From: Nitrospira sp.
GTDB taxonomy: Bacteria > Nitrospirota > Nitrospiria > Nitrospirales > Nitrospiraceae
Direction of reading: 5' to 3'
NCBI GenBank assembly: GCA_036984305.1
Contig: BQWY01000001.1
Span: 992,001 to 1,056,000 of the forward strand
DNA: 64,000 nt
A program made the position numbers and the translations under genes. Shown here one piece after another: positions 26,856 to 35,800 of this stretch (position 1 is the first letter of the stretch; every line of letters starts with the position of its first letter). The notes under the pieces were generated by a model. The model saw nothing but the letters and a program-made list of their open reading frames with translations, was not told the DNA's origin and did not search any database.

Positions 26856-28118
26856 TTATGAGCGTTTCTTCAGCGAATATCGGATGGGAACTTGCAGGGA
26901 AATGCGCTCCTTGCCTAGCGGGCGTTCGAGCTTGAGTGGAGAGAGCCGTTGCAACAGCGCAACGGCTTCCTCGTCGAGAATCGGATAACCCGATGACTTG
27001 ACGATGGTCAGATCTTCGATGGTGCCGTTGTTCGTGACCACTAGTTTCACCACAACCTTGCCCTGCCAATCCTTCAGTCGGGCTTCCGCCGGGTAGCGAA
27101 TCGTTTCCGATATTCTTCCCATGAGACCTTGTGCCAGCCACGAGTAGTCGACTTTCTCAGGTGCCGGAGAGGAGGTCGGGGCAGATGCCGGTGAGGACGG
27201 CGGTGAAAGGCTCGCAACCTGAGGAGGAGGCGAGGGTGCTGGTGCTGTTTCGACGGGAGGCGTCGATTCCGACAACGAAGAGGGCTGTTCTGGCATGATG
27301 GGCGATTCCGTATTCGTCGGTTCCAGACTGGGAGCGTTGTTGGTTGAATTCGCCTGCGTCGGCTCAACCGATTGGTCGTCTGGGGTTGTGGCCGATGGTC
27401 CCATAAATTCATCATGCAAAGTGGGTGAAGCGAGAGGTGGTGGCACCTCGGTAGCCGTCGACGGTTCCGTCACGGCCTGTCGTGAGGCCTGCAATTCCGC
27501 CAATGGGGTGTTCGGAGCAGCCTTCGGTGTGGTCGATGCGGAAGGGAGGTCGCTGGCATCCGGTATGGACGTGGACATCTCCAGCGACGCCGGAGGGGCA
27601 ACTTCGCTTGGGGCTTCCGGAGGAGCGACTCGGGCCACAAGCGGGGTCGGGTTGGGTTCAGTTCGGGCACCTGCCGTGGCTGGATCGGTCAGCGGGGTGG
27701 GCCGCAGTTCGACCGGAGGTCTTGCAGCCTCAGCGCCCGCGAGTGGCTGGGGTGTGGGAGGTTGATGTTCAAAAGGTGGAACATTGGTTTCTGTCTGGGT
27801 CACGGACTGTAGGGGCTGTGAAGAGGATGCCTCTCGGTAATGACGAGCAGTAGGCTCCGAAGCATCCGGAGGCGGACTTGCGTGATGAGGAACGCTGTCA
27901 CCAATCTTGGACGAGTCTGGAGTTCGAGGTGCAGCCGAATCTGGAGAATGCACGACCGCGACCTCCCATCGGAAGGGCTCTGGCTGAGGGGCCAGGCGCA
28001 GGGATGTCACAAAGAGAACCGACAACCCCACCAGAACACCGTGTAGAGCGCATGACAGGAGCCAGCCTTGAAGTCGGCCGTACGCATACACTGGCGTGTG
28101 GGCCGACGGTGAAATCAC
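26856..28118 (-). CDS. tonB: TonB energy-transducing protein
   Basis: 420 residues, long for TonB. One N-terminal helix (GWLLSCALHGVLVGLSVLF) contains the conserved Ser-His face that contacts ExbD. About 250 residues of Pro/Ala/Ser/Thr-rich linker can span the periplasm. The C-terminal domain has ISETIRYPAEARLKDWQGKV, VVKLVVTNNGTIEDLTIVKS and GYPILDEEAV, the classic TonB fold. It overlaps exbD by 4 bases and ends the iron-uptake run. It would energise TonB-dependent receptors, but none is encoded in this window, so the partner receptor is elsewhere. Confidence 0.92.
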   Translation of the reverse strand: MISPSAHTPVYAYGRLQGWLLSCALHGVLVGLSVLFVTSLRLAPQPEPFRWEVAVVHSPDSAAPRTPDSSKIGDSVPHHASPPPDASEPTARHYREASSSQPLQSVTQTETNVPPFEHQPPTPQPLAGAEAARPPVELRPTPLTDPATAGARTEPNPTPLVARVAPPEAPSEVAPPASLEMSTSIPDASDLPSASTTPKAAPNTPLAELQASRQAVTEPSTATEVPPPLASPTLHDEFMGPSATTPDDQSVEPTQANSTNNAPSLEPTNTESPIMPEQPSSLSESTPPVETAPAPSPPPQVASLSPPSSPASAPTSSPAPEKVDYSWLAQGLMGRISETIRYPAEARLKDWQGKVVVKLVVTNNGTIEDLTIVKSSGYPILDEEAVALLQRLSPLKLERPLGKERISLQVPIRYSLKKRS

Positions 28119-28489
28119 GATCGCACCACCTCCAGGCTGACCTGGTGAAACCCCAGTCCTCGCACTTCGTCGACCACTCCAACGAACCGTTCTAATCGCG
28201 TCACACGATCCGCTCTCACGAGGACTGACGAATCGCGTGAGTGAGGGGTCAACCCTGTCTTTAAACCTTCGGTCGTCACCGGATGATCGTTGAGGTATAG
28301 GTCGCCCTCTGCGGTCAACGTGATGACCAGCGGGACGTCCCGGCGGTCGCCTGCTTCCTTTGCTTTGGCGAGGTCAACGGGGATTTGCCCGGTCGTGATA
28401 AAGGTGGCGGTGGTCATGACGATGACCAATAGCACCAGCATCACATCCACCAAGGGGATGACATTGATCTGGTTCAGTTCACGATCCAT
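28115..28489 (-). CDS. exbD: Biopolymer transport protein ExbD
   Basis: 124 residues. NQINVIPLVDVMLVLLVIVM is the single membrane helix with the proton-conducting Asp, followed by TGQIPVDLAKAKEA and a periplasmic domain ending with VRADRVTRLERFVGVVDEVRGLGF, all matching ExbD/TolR. With ExbB it forms the proton-driven motor for TonB. Overlaps exbB by 11 bases and tonB by 4, so the three are translationally coupled. A Tol role is less likely because tonB is adjacent and no tolB or pal is near. Confidence 0.94.
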   Translation of the reverse strand: MDRELNQINVIPLVDVMLVLLVIVMTTATFITTGQIPVDLAKAKEAGDRRDVPLVITLTAEGDLYLNDHPVTTEGLKTGLTPHSRDSSVLVRADRVTRLERFVGVVDEVRGLGFHQVSLEVVRS

Positions 28490-28904
28490 GTTGCACCCGA
28501 TGCAAGGTGAGCAGCTCTGCGACCCGACGGCGGAGCACGTTGTTCATGACGACACAGGGGATCGCCACCAGGAGGCCCACAGCCGTGGCTTTCAGAGCGA
28601 GGCTGAGTCCGATCATAATGGTACTCACGGCCATCTGGCCCGAGGTACCCATCGTATGGAAAGTCAGCATAATCCCGAGCACGGTTCCCAGAAGTCCGAT
28701 ATAGGGGGCATTGGCAGCGACGGTTCCGATCACAACCAGGCGCTTCGTAAGCTCGACCTCGAACACCTGCTGATTGGGAAACGATCGCGGATCCACCCGA
28801 CGGTAGAACAACCACCGCTCGACGGCGACGGCGACCGACCAGAGACTCAGTAGCAGCAGCAGGCCAATGATCCCGTAATCAACGGCTTCTTTAAGTAGAT
28901 CCAT
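28479..28904 (-). CDS. exbB: Biopolymer transport protein ExbB
   Basis: 141 residues from ATG 28904, with GGAG six bases upstream. An open extension to 29072 overlaps the preceding ABC ATPase gene and is not supported. There are three membrane helices, with NAPYIGLLGTVLGIMLTFHT and ALKATAVGLLVAIPCVVMNN, the conserved MotA/TolQ/ExbB core. It is short for ExbB (commonly 200 or more), lacking a large cytoplasmic loop extension, but the motor core is complete. Confidence 0.92.
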   Translation of the reverse strand: MDLLKEAVDYGIIGLLLLLSLWSVAVAVERWLFYRRVDPRSFPNQQVFEVELTKRLVVIGTVAANAPYIGLLGTVLGIMLTFHTMGTSGQMAVSTIMIGLSLALKATAVGLLVAIPCVVMNNVLRRRVAELLTLHRVQHGS

Positions 28905-28968
28905 GCGGAACTCCCGGTCCAGGACAATAGGGCCAACCCATACCGATAGCTGAACCTGGAAAGACCTG

Positions 28969-30204
28969 TCAACCTTCGGGCGGAGGGGACGGAAACCGGT
29001 GCGGTTTGGCTGGCTCCTGTTCCGGAGTGGGGCGGGTCGGAACCGCCCCCGGCTGTGTCTCCAACCGCGCATCTGGGAATACGACTGTGTGAGAGACGAA
29101 GGTTGACAGTGTCACCTTAGCGCCGATCGGGTAGACGGCCGTCGAGGCCTCGCTGCTGTGAACGACGCGGCCGGACCGTAACCGAATGCGGTAGAGGTTC
29201 TCGGAACCCCTGAATTGACGCGCCAAGATCGTGGCATCTCCCGCCCCAGCCGAGGAGATACACACGTCGTCAGGACGGATCATGACGACCACGGAGGTGC
29301 CGGCGGGGATGGATTTCTGATGGACGAATTCGCCCAGTTCGGTGACGACCTTGTCGTGTTGGGCCACGCCTGGAATGAAATCGGCCTGGCCCACGAAATC
29401 AGCTACGAAGGGAGTGGCGGGCAGGTGATAGATCATCTCGGGCGTATCGAGCTGCTCCAAGCGGCCGTGATTTAAGACGGCGATACGGTCGGCGATGGCG
29501 AAGGCCTCATCGTGATCGTGCGTCACGAGAACCGTCGTGGTATTGGTCCGCTTCAGGAGACTGTGCAGTTCCTGCCGCATATGCGTGGCCATGTCGGGAT
29601 CGAGATTGCTGAACGGTTCGTCCAGCAGCAGGATCACGGGATTGTGCGCGAGCGCACGGGCAAGAGCCACGCGTTGCTGCTGCCCACCCGAAAGCTCATG
29701 CGGGTAACGCCGTTCCATCCCCGTGAGACCGGTGAGGGCCAGCATGGCGGTAATGCGTGCATTCCGCTGTGGTTCGGCCATGCCTCGCAGACCGAACCCG
29801 ATGTTCTCGGCGACCCGAAGATGGGGAAACAGCGCATACTCCTGGAAAACCATCCCGACACTCCGTTGCTCGGTGGGCACTTGAGTATCCGTCGATGACA
29901 CAAGGCGGCCGCCTAACCGAATGTCGCCCGTCGTTACCGGCTCAAAGCCGGCAATGGCCCGGAGGACGGTCGTCTTCCCACAGCCTGACGGGCCCAGCAG
30001 GCAGACGATTTCCCCGGATCGCACGGCGAGGGAAATGTCTTGGACGGCAGGGCGAAGTGGGTCGTAGGCGCAGCTCACCTGTCGAAGCTCGAGAACCACG
30101 GGCGTATCCAATCGCACGCGTCCCGAACCTGGCTCATGCAACACGTCCGCGCCGCCGACTGCGGAATGTTTGCTCCCGGTGCGCGAAGACCCGTCCGACT
30201 TCAT
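28969..30204 (-). CDS. fbpC: Ferric iron ABC transporter, ATP-binding protein
   Basis: 411 residues from ATG 30204. It contains Walker A GPSGCGKTT, Q-loop FQEYALFPHL, signature LSGGQQQRVALARAL, Walker B ILLLDEPFSNLD and H-loop VTHDHDEAFAIAD. The C-terminal TOBE-like part (VMIRPDDVCIS...) is typical of FbpC/PotA-type ATPases. A 30-residue N-terminal extension is less conserved and the true start could be further in. It overlaps fbpB by 4 bases. Together with fbpA and fbpB it forms an importer, most likely for Fe3+. Confidence 0.9.
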   Translation of the reverse strand: MKSDGSSRTGSKHSAVGGADVLHEPGSGRVRLDTPVVLELRQVSCAYDPLRPAVQDISLAVRSGEIVCLLGPSGCGKTTVLRAIAGFEPVTTGDIRLGGRLVSSTDTQVPTEQRSVGMVFQEYALFPHLRVAENIGFGLRGMAEPQRNARITAMLALTGLTGMERRYPHELSGGQQQRVALARALAHNPVILLLDEPFSNLDPDMATHMRQELHSLLKRTNTTTVLVTHDHDEAFAIADRIAVLNHGRLEQLDTPEMIYHLPATPFVADFVGQADFIPGVAQHDKVVTELGEFVHQKSIPAGTSVVVMIRPDDVCISSAGAGDATILARQFRGSENLYRIRLRSGRVVHSSEASTAVYPIGAKVTLSTFVSHTVVFPDARLETQPGAVPTRPTPEQEPAKPHRFPSPPPEG

Positions 30205-31802
30205 GTCGCGATCTCCGTATTCTTCCAATCTCTGGCTACCAGCAGCGCCAGCGCAGGGAGACTCAGCACTACGATCAATAAGGCCGGTGCCGCTGCCGAC
30301 GTGTACAGTTCTTCACTTGCTTCCAACCAGACGCGCACGGCCAGCGTGTCGAACCCGACAGGTCGCAGGAGCAGAGTCGCCGGGAGTTCCTTCATGCATT
30401 GCAGAAACATCAGGGTCCATGCGCTCACGAACCCATTCCAAATCAAGGGAATGGTCACGCGGCGCAGGGCCCCCCCAATGTTGCACCCCAATGTGCGCGC
30501 CGCTTCCTCGACGTTCGGGGTGACCTGTTGAATCGCGGGCTCAAGCGACTGGAGCCCGACGGGCAGATAATGCACCACATACGCCAAAATCAACAAGTAC
30601 ACCGTGCCGTACACGCCGGGGACCACAGCGATGGCCAACACAAGCAGGGCCAGCGCTGCGACCGGACCAGGCAGCACGTAGCCGGCATACGTCGCGTGCA
30701 GGCACACGTGGTTCAGCCATGTCGGCTGTCGAGTTGCCAGGTAGGCGACGGGAATGCCCAATAGGACCGCCGACGAGGCCGCCATACCCGACAACAGGAT
30801 GGTGTTCCAGGTGAACTCGATGAATCGGTGATCGAGGAGGCCTTCCTGGAAGGCATCCGTGCTCCACCACATCAAGAGGCCGGCTGGGATGCCGAACGAG
30901 AGGAGAAACGTCGATGCCGTGATCACCAGCGCGCCCATTCGTCCCGCCAGGGAGAGAGGTTGAGGCGTGGGCCGTCGAAACCGTCCACCCGTTTGGTAGA
31001 AACGGCTGCGGTTCCTGAACCAGCGCTCGCTGGCGAAGAACACGATGGCAAACACGACGAGCAATACGCTTAGGACACTAGCCGCGGCATAATCATAACG
31101 TCCGGTCATCTGCTGGTACACCGCGTAAGTGAGTGTCTGATAGCGCAAGAGTGAGACGGCACCGAAGTCAGACACCACGTACAAGACGACCAGCGAAACC
31201 CCGGCAAAAATGGACGGGCGAAGCAGAGGCAGCGTGACCCGGAGAAACGTCTGCCAGGGGCGAATCCCGCAGGAGCGCGCCACTTCCTCGAACGAGACGT
31301 TCATGCTTAATAACGCGGTTCGTGTCAGCAGATACACGAAGGGAAACGTGTCCAATGCCATGACCACCGTGACGCCCCAGAACGATTGAGGTGCAAAGAT
31401 ATGGGTCCCTGGTCCGGCGATGGCTTGCCAAAACCGATCGACCGGCCCGTGCGTTCCGAGCAAGTAGGAGTACACGTACGCCAGGACATACGTGGGCATT
31501 GCCAGCGGCAGCACGAGCGCCCATTCCCAGATCCGGCGGCCCGGGAAATCCAGTCGAGTCACCAGCCAAGCGAGCGACACGCCCAAAGCGAACGTCAGCA
31601 GCCCAACGCTGCATGCCAGCGAAAAGGTGTTCCACAGCAGCTCGGGAAGGCGGGTTCGCCACAGGCGGCCCCAGATGGCCGTGTCCGCGGTGAGGGCCCG
31701 ATACATGACGTAGAGGAGGGGGAGGGAAAGGAGTCCGGCGATACCCACCACGAGCACTTGCATGGGCGAGAGCGCATGGTGGCGAAGTACCGAGGCGGTC
31801 AT
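30201..31802 (-). CDS. fbpB: Ferric iron ABC transporter, permease
   Basis: 533 residues; ATG 31802 is used (TTG 31811 is also in frame). About twelve membrane helices in two homologous halves, each with an EAA-type loop: EEVARSCGIRPWQTFLRVTLP in the first and EEAARTLGCNIGGALRRVTIP in the second. This fused two-domain permease is the FbpB/CysTW-like form used for iron import. It lies 16 bases after fbpA and overlaps fbpC by 4. Confidence 0.92.
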   Translation of the reverse strand: MTASVLRHHALSPMQVLVVGIAGLLSLPLLYVMYRALTADTAIWGRLWRTRLPELLWNTFSLACSVGLLTFALGVSLAWLVTRLDFPGRRIWEWALVLPLAMPTYVLAYVYSYLLGTHGPVDRFWQAIAGPGTHIFAPQSFWGVTVVMALDTFPFVYLLTRTALLSMNVSFEEVARSCGIRPWQTFLRVTLPLLRPSIFAGVSLVVLYVVSDFGAVSLLRYQTLTYAVYQQMTGRYDYAAASVLSVLLVVFAIVFFASERWFRNRSRFYQTGGRFRRPTPQPLSLAGRMGALVITASTFLLSFGIPAGLLMWWSTDAFQEGLLDHRFIEFTWNTILLSGMAASSAVLLGIPVAYLATRQPTWLNHVCLHATYAGYVLPGPVAALALLVLAIAVVPGVYGTVYLLILAYVVHYLPVGLQSLEPAIQQVTPNVEEAARTLGCNIGGALRRVTIPLIWNGFVSAWTLMFLQCMKELPATLLLRPVGFDTLAVRVWLEASEELYTSAAAPALLIVVLSLPALALLVARDWKNTEIAT

Positions 31803-31818
31803 GGGCGGCAACGCGTCG

Positions 31819-32883
31819 TCAGCGGAGGCCAGCGTCTTCGATGAGCATCATCGTGGGCTCACGTAGTTCGGCCAACCTGGCGAGCGGAACGAGCGCGGCT
31901 CGAAAGGAGTCGCGTGGTGGCAGGGCAGGATCAGCCTGGACTTCGGGGTGTAGCGGATACTCCTTGTTAAGCTCGGCAAACATTTTCTGCCCGGCCTGGG
32001 CCACAAGAAATTCCACGAGAAGTTTGGCGCTGTCGAGGTGCGCGGTGCCTTTGAGCACGCCGATGCCGGCCACGTTCATGATGGCGCCCATACCGCCCTC
32101 CTGCTGGTCTGGCATCAGCGCGGCGATGGGAGCGTTTGGGTCTTGGGCCAGTTGTCGGTACACATAATAGTGGTTCACGATGCCTACTCCGACCTCGCCT
32201 TTCGACACGGCATCCACGATTTGCGAGCTCTTTCCGTATACGCGGTTGCCGGCATTGTTTTTCAACCCCTTCAAGAACGCGGTCGTGCGGTCATGTCCCT
32301 GTGCGGCCTTGATGACCGATATGCCGGCCTGGAGATATTCGCTTCCCGCGTTGGGGATCGCAATCTTCCCTTTCCATTTGGGATTGGCCAGATCGAGCAA
32401 CGAGGTGATCTCCTCGGGTTTGACCTGCTTGGTGTTGTACACGACGATCCAAAATCGACCCGACAGTCCGATCCAACTGTTGTCGGCCGCACGGAACTGC
32501 GACGGGATCGCCCGGTCGACTTCACGCAGATTCATCGGGCGAAACAATCCCAGTTCGCGCGCACGCTCAAGGCTTCCGGCGTCATTGGTGATCAGCACGT
32601 CGGCAGGCGTCCGGTCGCCTTCCACCTGCAGGCGATTGACGAGCTCGGTGGTCCCGGAGGATAGCAATTCCACCTGAATTCCCGTTTTGGTCTGGAAGGC
32701 GTCGAGGACAGGCTTGATCAACCGCTCGGCTCGCCCCGAATAGACCACGAGCGTGTCGGCCGCCTCCGACGGCACGACGGAGAGTAGCAACGTCATGAAC
32801 CCCAGAAAGAGCACGGTCCAATATGTCGAGCGACGGGGGGTGTAGCCGTCTTGAGCTGGAACATGTTGAAATTGAAACATCAT
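31819..32883 (-). CDS. fbpA: Ferric iron ABC transporter, periplasmic binding protein
   Basis: 354 residues from ATG 32883 (a second ATG follows directly). Signal peptide: TVLFLGFMTLLLSVVPSEA. The mature protein begins TLVVYSGRAERLIKPVLDAF, the FbpA start, and has FWIVVYNTKQV, NPKWKGKIAIPN and GIVNHYYVYRQLA, in which the Tyr-Tyr pair matches the iron-coordinating dityrosine of FbpA proteins. It ends with NKEYPLHPEV. It starts 29 bases after fur; the gap has a 9-base T-run on this strand (32898-32906), but the stem before it is weak. Confidence 0.9.
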   Translation of the reverse strand: MMFQFQHVPAQDGYTPRRSTYWTVLFLGFMTLLLSVVPSEAADTLVVYSGRAERLIKPVLDAFQTKTGIQVELLSSGTTELVNRLQVEGDRTPADVLITNDAGSLERARELGLFRPMNLREVDRAIPSQFRAADNSWIGLSGRFWIVVYNTKQVKPEEITSLLDLANPKWKGKIAIPNAGSEYLQAGISVIKAAQGHDRTTAFLKGLKNNAGNRVYGKSSQIVDAVSKGEVGVGIVNHYYVYRQLAQDPNAPIAALMPDQQEGGMGAIMNVAGIGVLKGTAHLDSAKLLVEFLVAQAGQKMFAELNKEYPLHPEVQADPALPPRDSFRAALVPLARLAELREPTMMLIEDAGLR

Positions 32884-32912
32884 CTCAATACGACACCAAA
32901 AAAAAGCGCCCC

Positions 32913-33374
32913 TCAATTCCGGCACTTGGAGCAGAGGCCATACAACTCCAATTTGTGGGTTGTGATCGTAAAGCCGTGTTTCGATGCGACTTCATCCTGA
33001 AGCCGTTCAATATCCTCGTTCTCGAACTCGACAATCCGATTGCATCCTGTGCAGATCAAATGATCGTGATGCCCCTTATGCGAGACGTTGTCGTACTGGG
33101 TTTGCGATCCAAAGTGACGGGCTTGCGCCAAACCCACGTCGCAAAACAGATTGAGGGTACGATAGATCGTGGCCAAACCCAAGTGTGGATCCTTACGAGC
33201 TAACTCGTGATACATCTGCTCGGCCGTGATGTGTTCCTTTTTCAGAAACTCGACCAAGATCAGTTCGCGTTGGCGGGTGAGCTTGAGATTGTTCTTAGCC
33301 AGATGGCTGCGAAGCGCGTCCATCTCCTTGGGGGATTTCACTGCATGGGTCTTGCCCGGCATAGCAATGCTCAT
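32913..33374 (-). CDS. fur: Ferric uptake regulator Fur
   Basis: 153 residues. The winged-helix domain has KLTRQRELILVEFLKKEHITAE and LGLATIYRTLNLFCDVGLA. The metal region has HKGHHDHLICTGCNRIVEF and a C-terminal ELYGLCSKC, so both metal sites and the zinc Cys pairs are present. This fits Fur better than PerR or Zur. Start may be ATG 33374 or ATG 33362: a possible promoter (TTGACC at 33397-33402 and CTTTAA at 33374-33379, spacing 17) runs into the first ATG and would favour 33362. Fur probably acts at the box at 25025 and on the fbp-exb-tonB genes behind it. Confidence 0.93.
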   Translation of the reverse strand: MSIAMPGKTHAVKSPKEMDALRSHLAKNNLKLTRQRELILVEFLKKEHITAEQMYHELARKDPHLGLATIYRTLNLFCDVGLAQARHFGSQTQYDNVSHKGHHDHLICTGCNRIVEFENEDIERLQDEVASKHGFTITTHKLELYGLCSKCRN

Positions 33375-33476
33375 TAAAGAACGAAATGCCGATTCTGGTC
33401 AAGTGGGTTCTACGGTGGCTTGAGTCGCTCGACTCGAAGCAAAGGGTGCATGCGTGGAAATGGGGTGTGTAGCGCG

Positions 33477-33506
33477 TTGACCGTCTGCAAACCCGCTCGC
33501 TATAGT
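33477..33506 (+). promoter_or_regulatory. Sigma70 promoter for the Panacea-like gene
   Basis: TTGACC (33477-33482), 18-base spacer, TATAGT (33501-33506), 31 bases before the ATG at 33538. Good match to consensus on both elements. Confidence 0.6.
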
Positions 33507-33537
33507 GCACGGCCATGCGTGACTTAAAGGGAGGACC

Positions 33538-34101
33538 ATGCGTCAAGCACATCACATGACCATTGATCGGGCACTGTTGCTGTACATTTTGCATCTGATG
33601 GAGCCCCATGGGCTGTTGAACGACGTGAGACTGCAGCAGTTGGCCTTTCTTTGTGAATTGCAACTGTTCAGCAAGGGATACCGGACGTTGCATTTCGAGT
33701 TTTTCCGATTTGCCTATGGAGCGTTCAGCAAGGACTTGGACAACGACCTGCTCTCACTGAGACGCAAGGACAAGATCGAAAATTTTTCCGTCACCGAGCA
33801 GGTGGTGGAGGACGTCATCCCGTTGGTGACGGGCGGAGGCGGCGGGCACGATGCCAATCAAAAGAGCTTGGAGATTATCCAGGCCGTCGTAGGCACCTAT
33901 GGGCCGCAGGATACGACCGAGATCACAAAATCCGTCGAGGCCGTGGAGTTGACGACTCCAGAGAAGCCCGACTTCAAGATACCCATACGAGACATTGTGT
34001 TTCACACCACGATGCTGGTGCCGCATCGGATCGAGGTGAAGGAAGAATTCACTTTCTCTTCTCAGGAATTGGCCAAGCTGAACAAGCTCATGGGCTACTA
34101 A
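33538..34101 (+). CDS. Panacea-like (SocA/DUF4065-type) protein, hypothetical
   Basis: 187 residues with GGGAGG before the ATG and its own promoter. Residues 10-80 (LLLYILHLM...RLQQLAFLCELQLFSKGY and FEFFRFAYGAFSKDLDNDL) resemble the Panacea/YwgA-type helical domain, in which a LQKL.YL segment is followed by F..YGPFS..L.NDL. Such domains occur in antitoxins of varied toxin pairs and as phage-associated proteins. Here no small toxin partner is seen next to it: fur is divergent and a carboxypeptidase converges. The C-terminal 80 residues are not recognised. Resemblance is moderate, so the family call is tentative. Confidence 0.6.
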   Translation: MRQAHHMTIDRALLLYILHLMEPHGLLNDVRLQQLAFLCELQLFSKGYRTLHFEFFRFAYGAFSKDLDNDLLSLRRKDKIENFSVTEQVVEDVIPLVTGGGGGHDANQKSLEIIQAVVGTYGPQDTTEITKSVEAVELTTPEKPDFKIPIRDIVFHTTMLVPHRIEVKEEFTFSSQELAKLNKLMGY

Positions 34102-34129
34102 TCAGAGGAAGGTCCGAATCGCCTCCGAT

Positions 34130-35680
34130 TTATCCTTGCATCGCACTCTCCAACCGGTACAGCTCCGCGTACTTCCCCTCGACATAGGTCAGCCACGGAT
34201 CCGGGCTCAGTGGTCCGCCTGTGACTCGTTCAACGAGTTTGTCCGCCGTGAACATCCGACCCCAGTGGTGAATTTTCTGATGCAGCCACTGGCGGAGCAC
34301 CATGAGCCGGCCGGCCTCGATTTCTGCCTCCAAGCCGGACAGTTCTAGCCTCGCCTGATTGTAAAATTGGACGGAATAGAGATTGCCGAGCGTATAGGTC
34401 GGGAAATAGCCGAACGATCCCATGGACCAATGGATGTCCTGAAGGACGCCATCGGCATCTCGCTCGGGCACGACATGAAGGTAGGCGCGCATCTTCTCCC
34501 GCCAGAGCTCGGGCAAGTCCTCAACGCGTGTGCGCCCTTCGATCAGATCCTGTTCGATCTCGAAGCGCAACATAATGTGCAGATTGTAGGTCAATTCGTC
34601 GGCCTCGACGCGGATCAGCGAGGGCTGCACGCGGTTGATCGCGGCATAAAACTGTTCCATGCTCACCGCCTTGAGCTGGTCGGGAAACGTCTGCTGTATG
34701 AGCGGGAAGAAGCAGCGCCAGAACGATTTCCCACGACCGACACAATTCTCCCATAGACGCGATTGACTCTCGTGAATTCCCAGGGAAATTGAATCGCCCA
34801 GGGGTGTGCCGTAGTGCTGCGAGTTCAGGCCCTGATCGTAGAGCCCGTGTCCGCCCTCATGGATACAACTGAAGAGGCACGAGGGGAGGTCTTGTTCGAA
34901 GACCCGCGTGGTCACTCGTACGTCGGTAGGATGAAATGACGTCGTAAATGGGTGCGCCGAGACGTCCAGGCGCCCATGCTCGAAGTTGTAGCCCATCGCG
35001 GTCAGTACGAGTCGGCCGAACTCCAACTGGCGCGAGGCGTCGTACGCGGCGTGCAGACATGTGTCGTCGATCGCAACGGAGCTCCCCAGGACCCGTTGGA
35101 GCAGGGGGACTAATCGGGACTTGAGTTGAGCGAAAAGGGGCGACAATTGTTCCACGGTCGATCCTGGTTCATAGAGGTCGAGCAGGGCATCATACGGCGA
35201 TCTCGCATAGCCGAGGTAGTCGGCCTCTTCACGTTTCAGGCTCAAAATCGTCTTGAGATTGGGAAGAAAGCGTTTGAACTCGTTTTTCGAGCGGGCTTCC
35301 ACCCAGATCTGCTGCGCAAGGGAGCATTCCCGACCCGTCCGGATGACGAACTCTGAAGGTAGCTTCTTGGCTCGATTATAGTCCCGCCAAACTTCGCGAA
35401 GCAGCGCGCGCGCCGATTCGTCCCAGGCATCGCCGGGGCGCTCCAGCGGCGTGCCGGATGGAAGGTCGAGCCATTGTCCCAACAATTGTTCCGTTTCCGG
35501 GGCGACCAGGCGGTCATGGGCGAGTCCTTGTAGTGTGGCGATTTGGTCCGCGCGGGCCGCCCCGCCCCCGGCCGGCATGTACGTTTCCATGTCCCAAGAC
35601 AGCAACGACGAGGCGCTATTGATGTGCTGTATATCACGCAACCGCGCGATGAGGGGTTTCAGTGTCGTGAGTGTTGCCAC
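34130..35680 (-). CDS. Metallocarboxypeptidase, M32 (Taq) family
   Basis: 516 residues, the standard M32 length. HINSASSLLSWDMETYMPAGG is the N-terminal family motif. HPFTTSFHPTDVRVTTR precedes CIHEGGHGLYDQGL, whose HEGGH is the zinc-binding HExxH near residue 275, and GIHESQSRLWEN follows as the HES motif. Start is GTG 35680 with AAGGAGG upstream. The enzyme removes C-terminal amino acids from peptides in the cytoplasm. It stands alone between convergent and divergent neighbours. Confidence 0.94.
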   Translation of the reverse strand: MATLTTLKPLIARLRDIQHINSASSLLSWDMETYMPAGGGAARADQIATLQGLAHDRLVAPETEQLLGQWLDLPSGTPLERPGDAWDESARALLREVWRDYNRAKKLPSEFVIRTGRECSLAQQIWVEARSKNEFKRFLPNLKTILSLKREEADYLGYARSPYDALLDLYEPGSTVEQLSPLFAQLKSRLVPLLQRVLGSSVAIDDTCLHAAYDASRQLEFGRLVLTAMGYNFEHGRLDVSAHPFTTSFHPTDVRVTTRVFEQDLPSCLFSCIHEGGHGLYDQGLNSQHYGTPLGDSISLGIHESQSRLWENCVGRGKSFWRCFFPLIQQTFPDQLKAVSMEQFYAAINRVQPSLIRVEADELTYNLHIMLRFEIEQDLIEGRTRVEDLPELWREKMRAYLHVVPERDADGVLQDIHWSMGSFGYFPTYTLGNLYSVQFYNQARLELSGLEAEIEAGRLMVLRQWLHQKIHHWGRMFTADKLVERVTGGPLSPDPWLTYVEGKYAELYRLESAMQG

Positions 35681-35800
35681 AAACGGCCTCCTTCGGCATG
35701 ATACGGACGCAAGTCAGGATCGGACTCATCCTAGACAAGGCCGAAGGCGTTTTCAATTCGGCGAAATGGCATTGCCAGAACAGAAACAAGGAGTAGCAGG

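Noticed and set aside
27295-27765. Plus-strand frame rich in Gly, Val and Ser opposite tonB
   Set aside because: It is the complement of the Pro/Ala/Ser linker of TonB and has no independent support.
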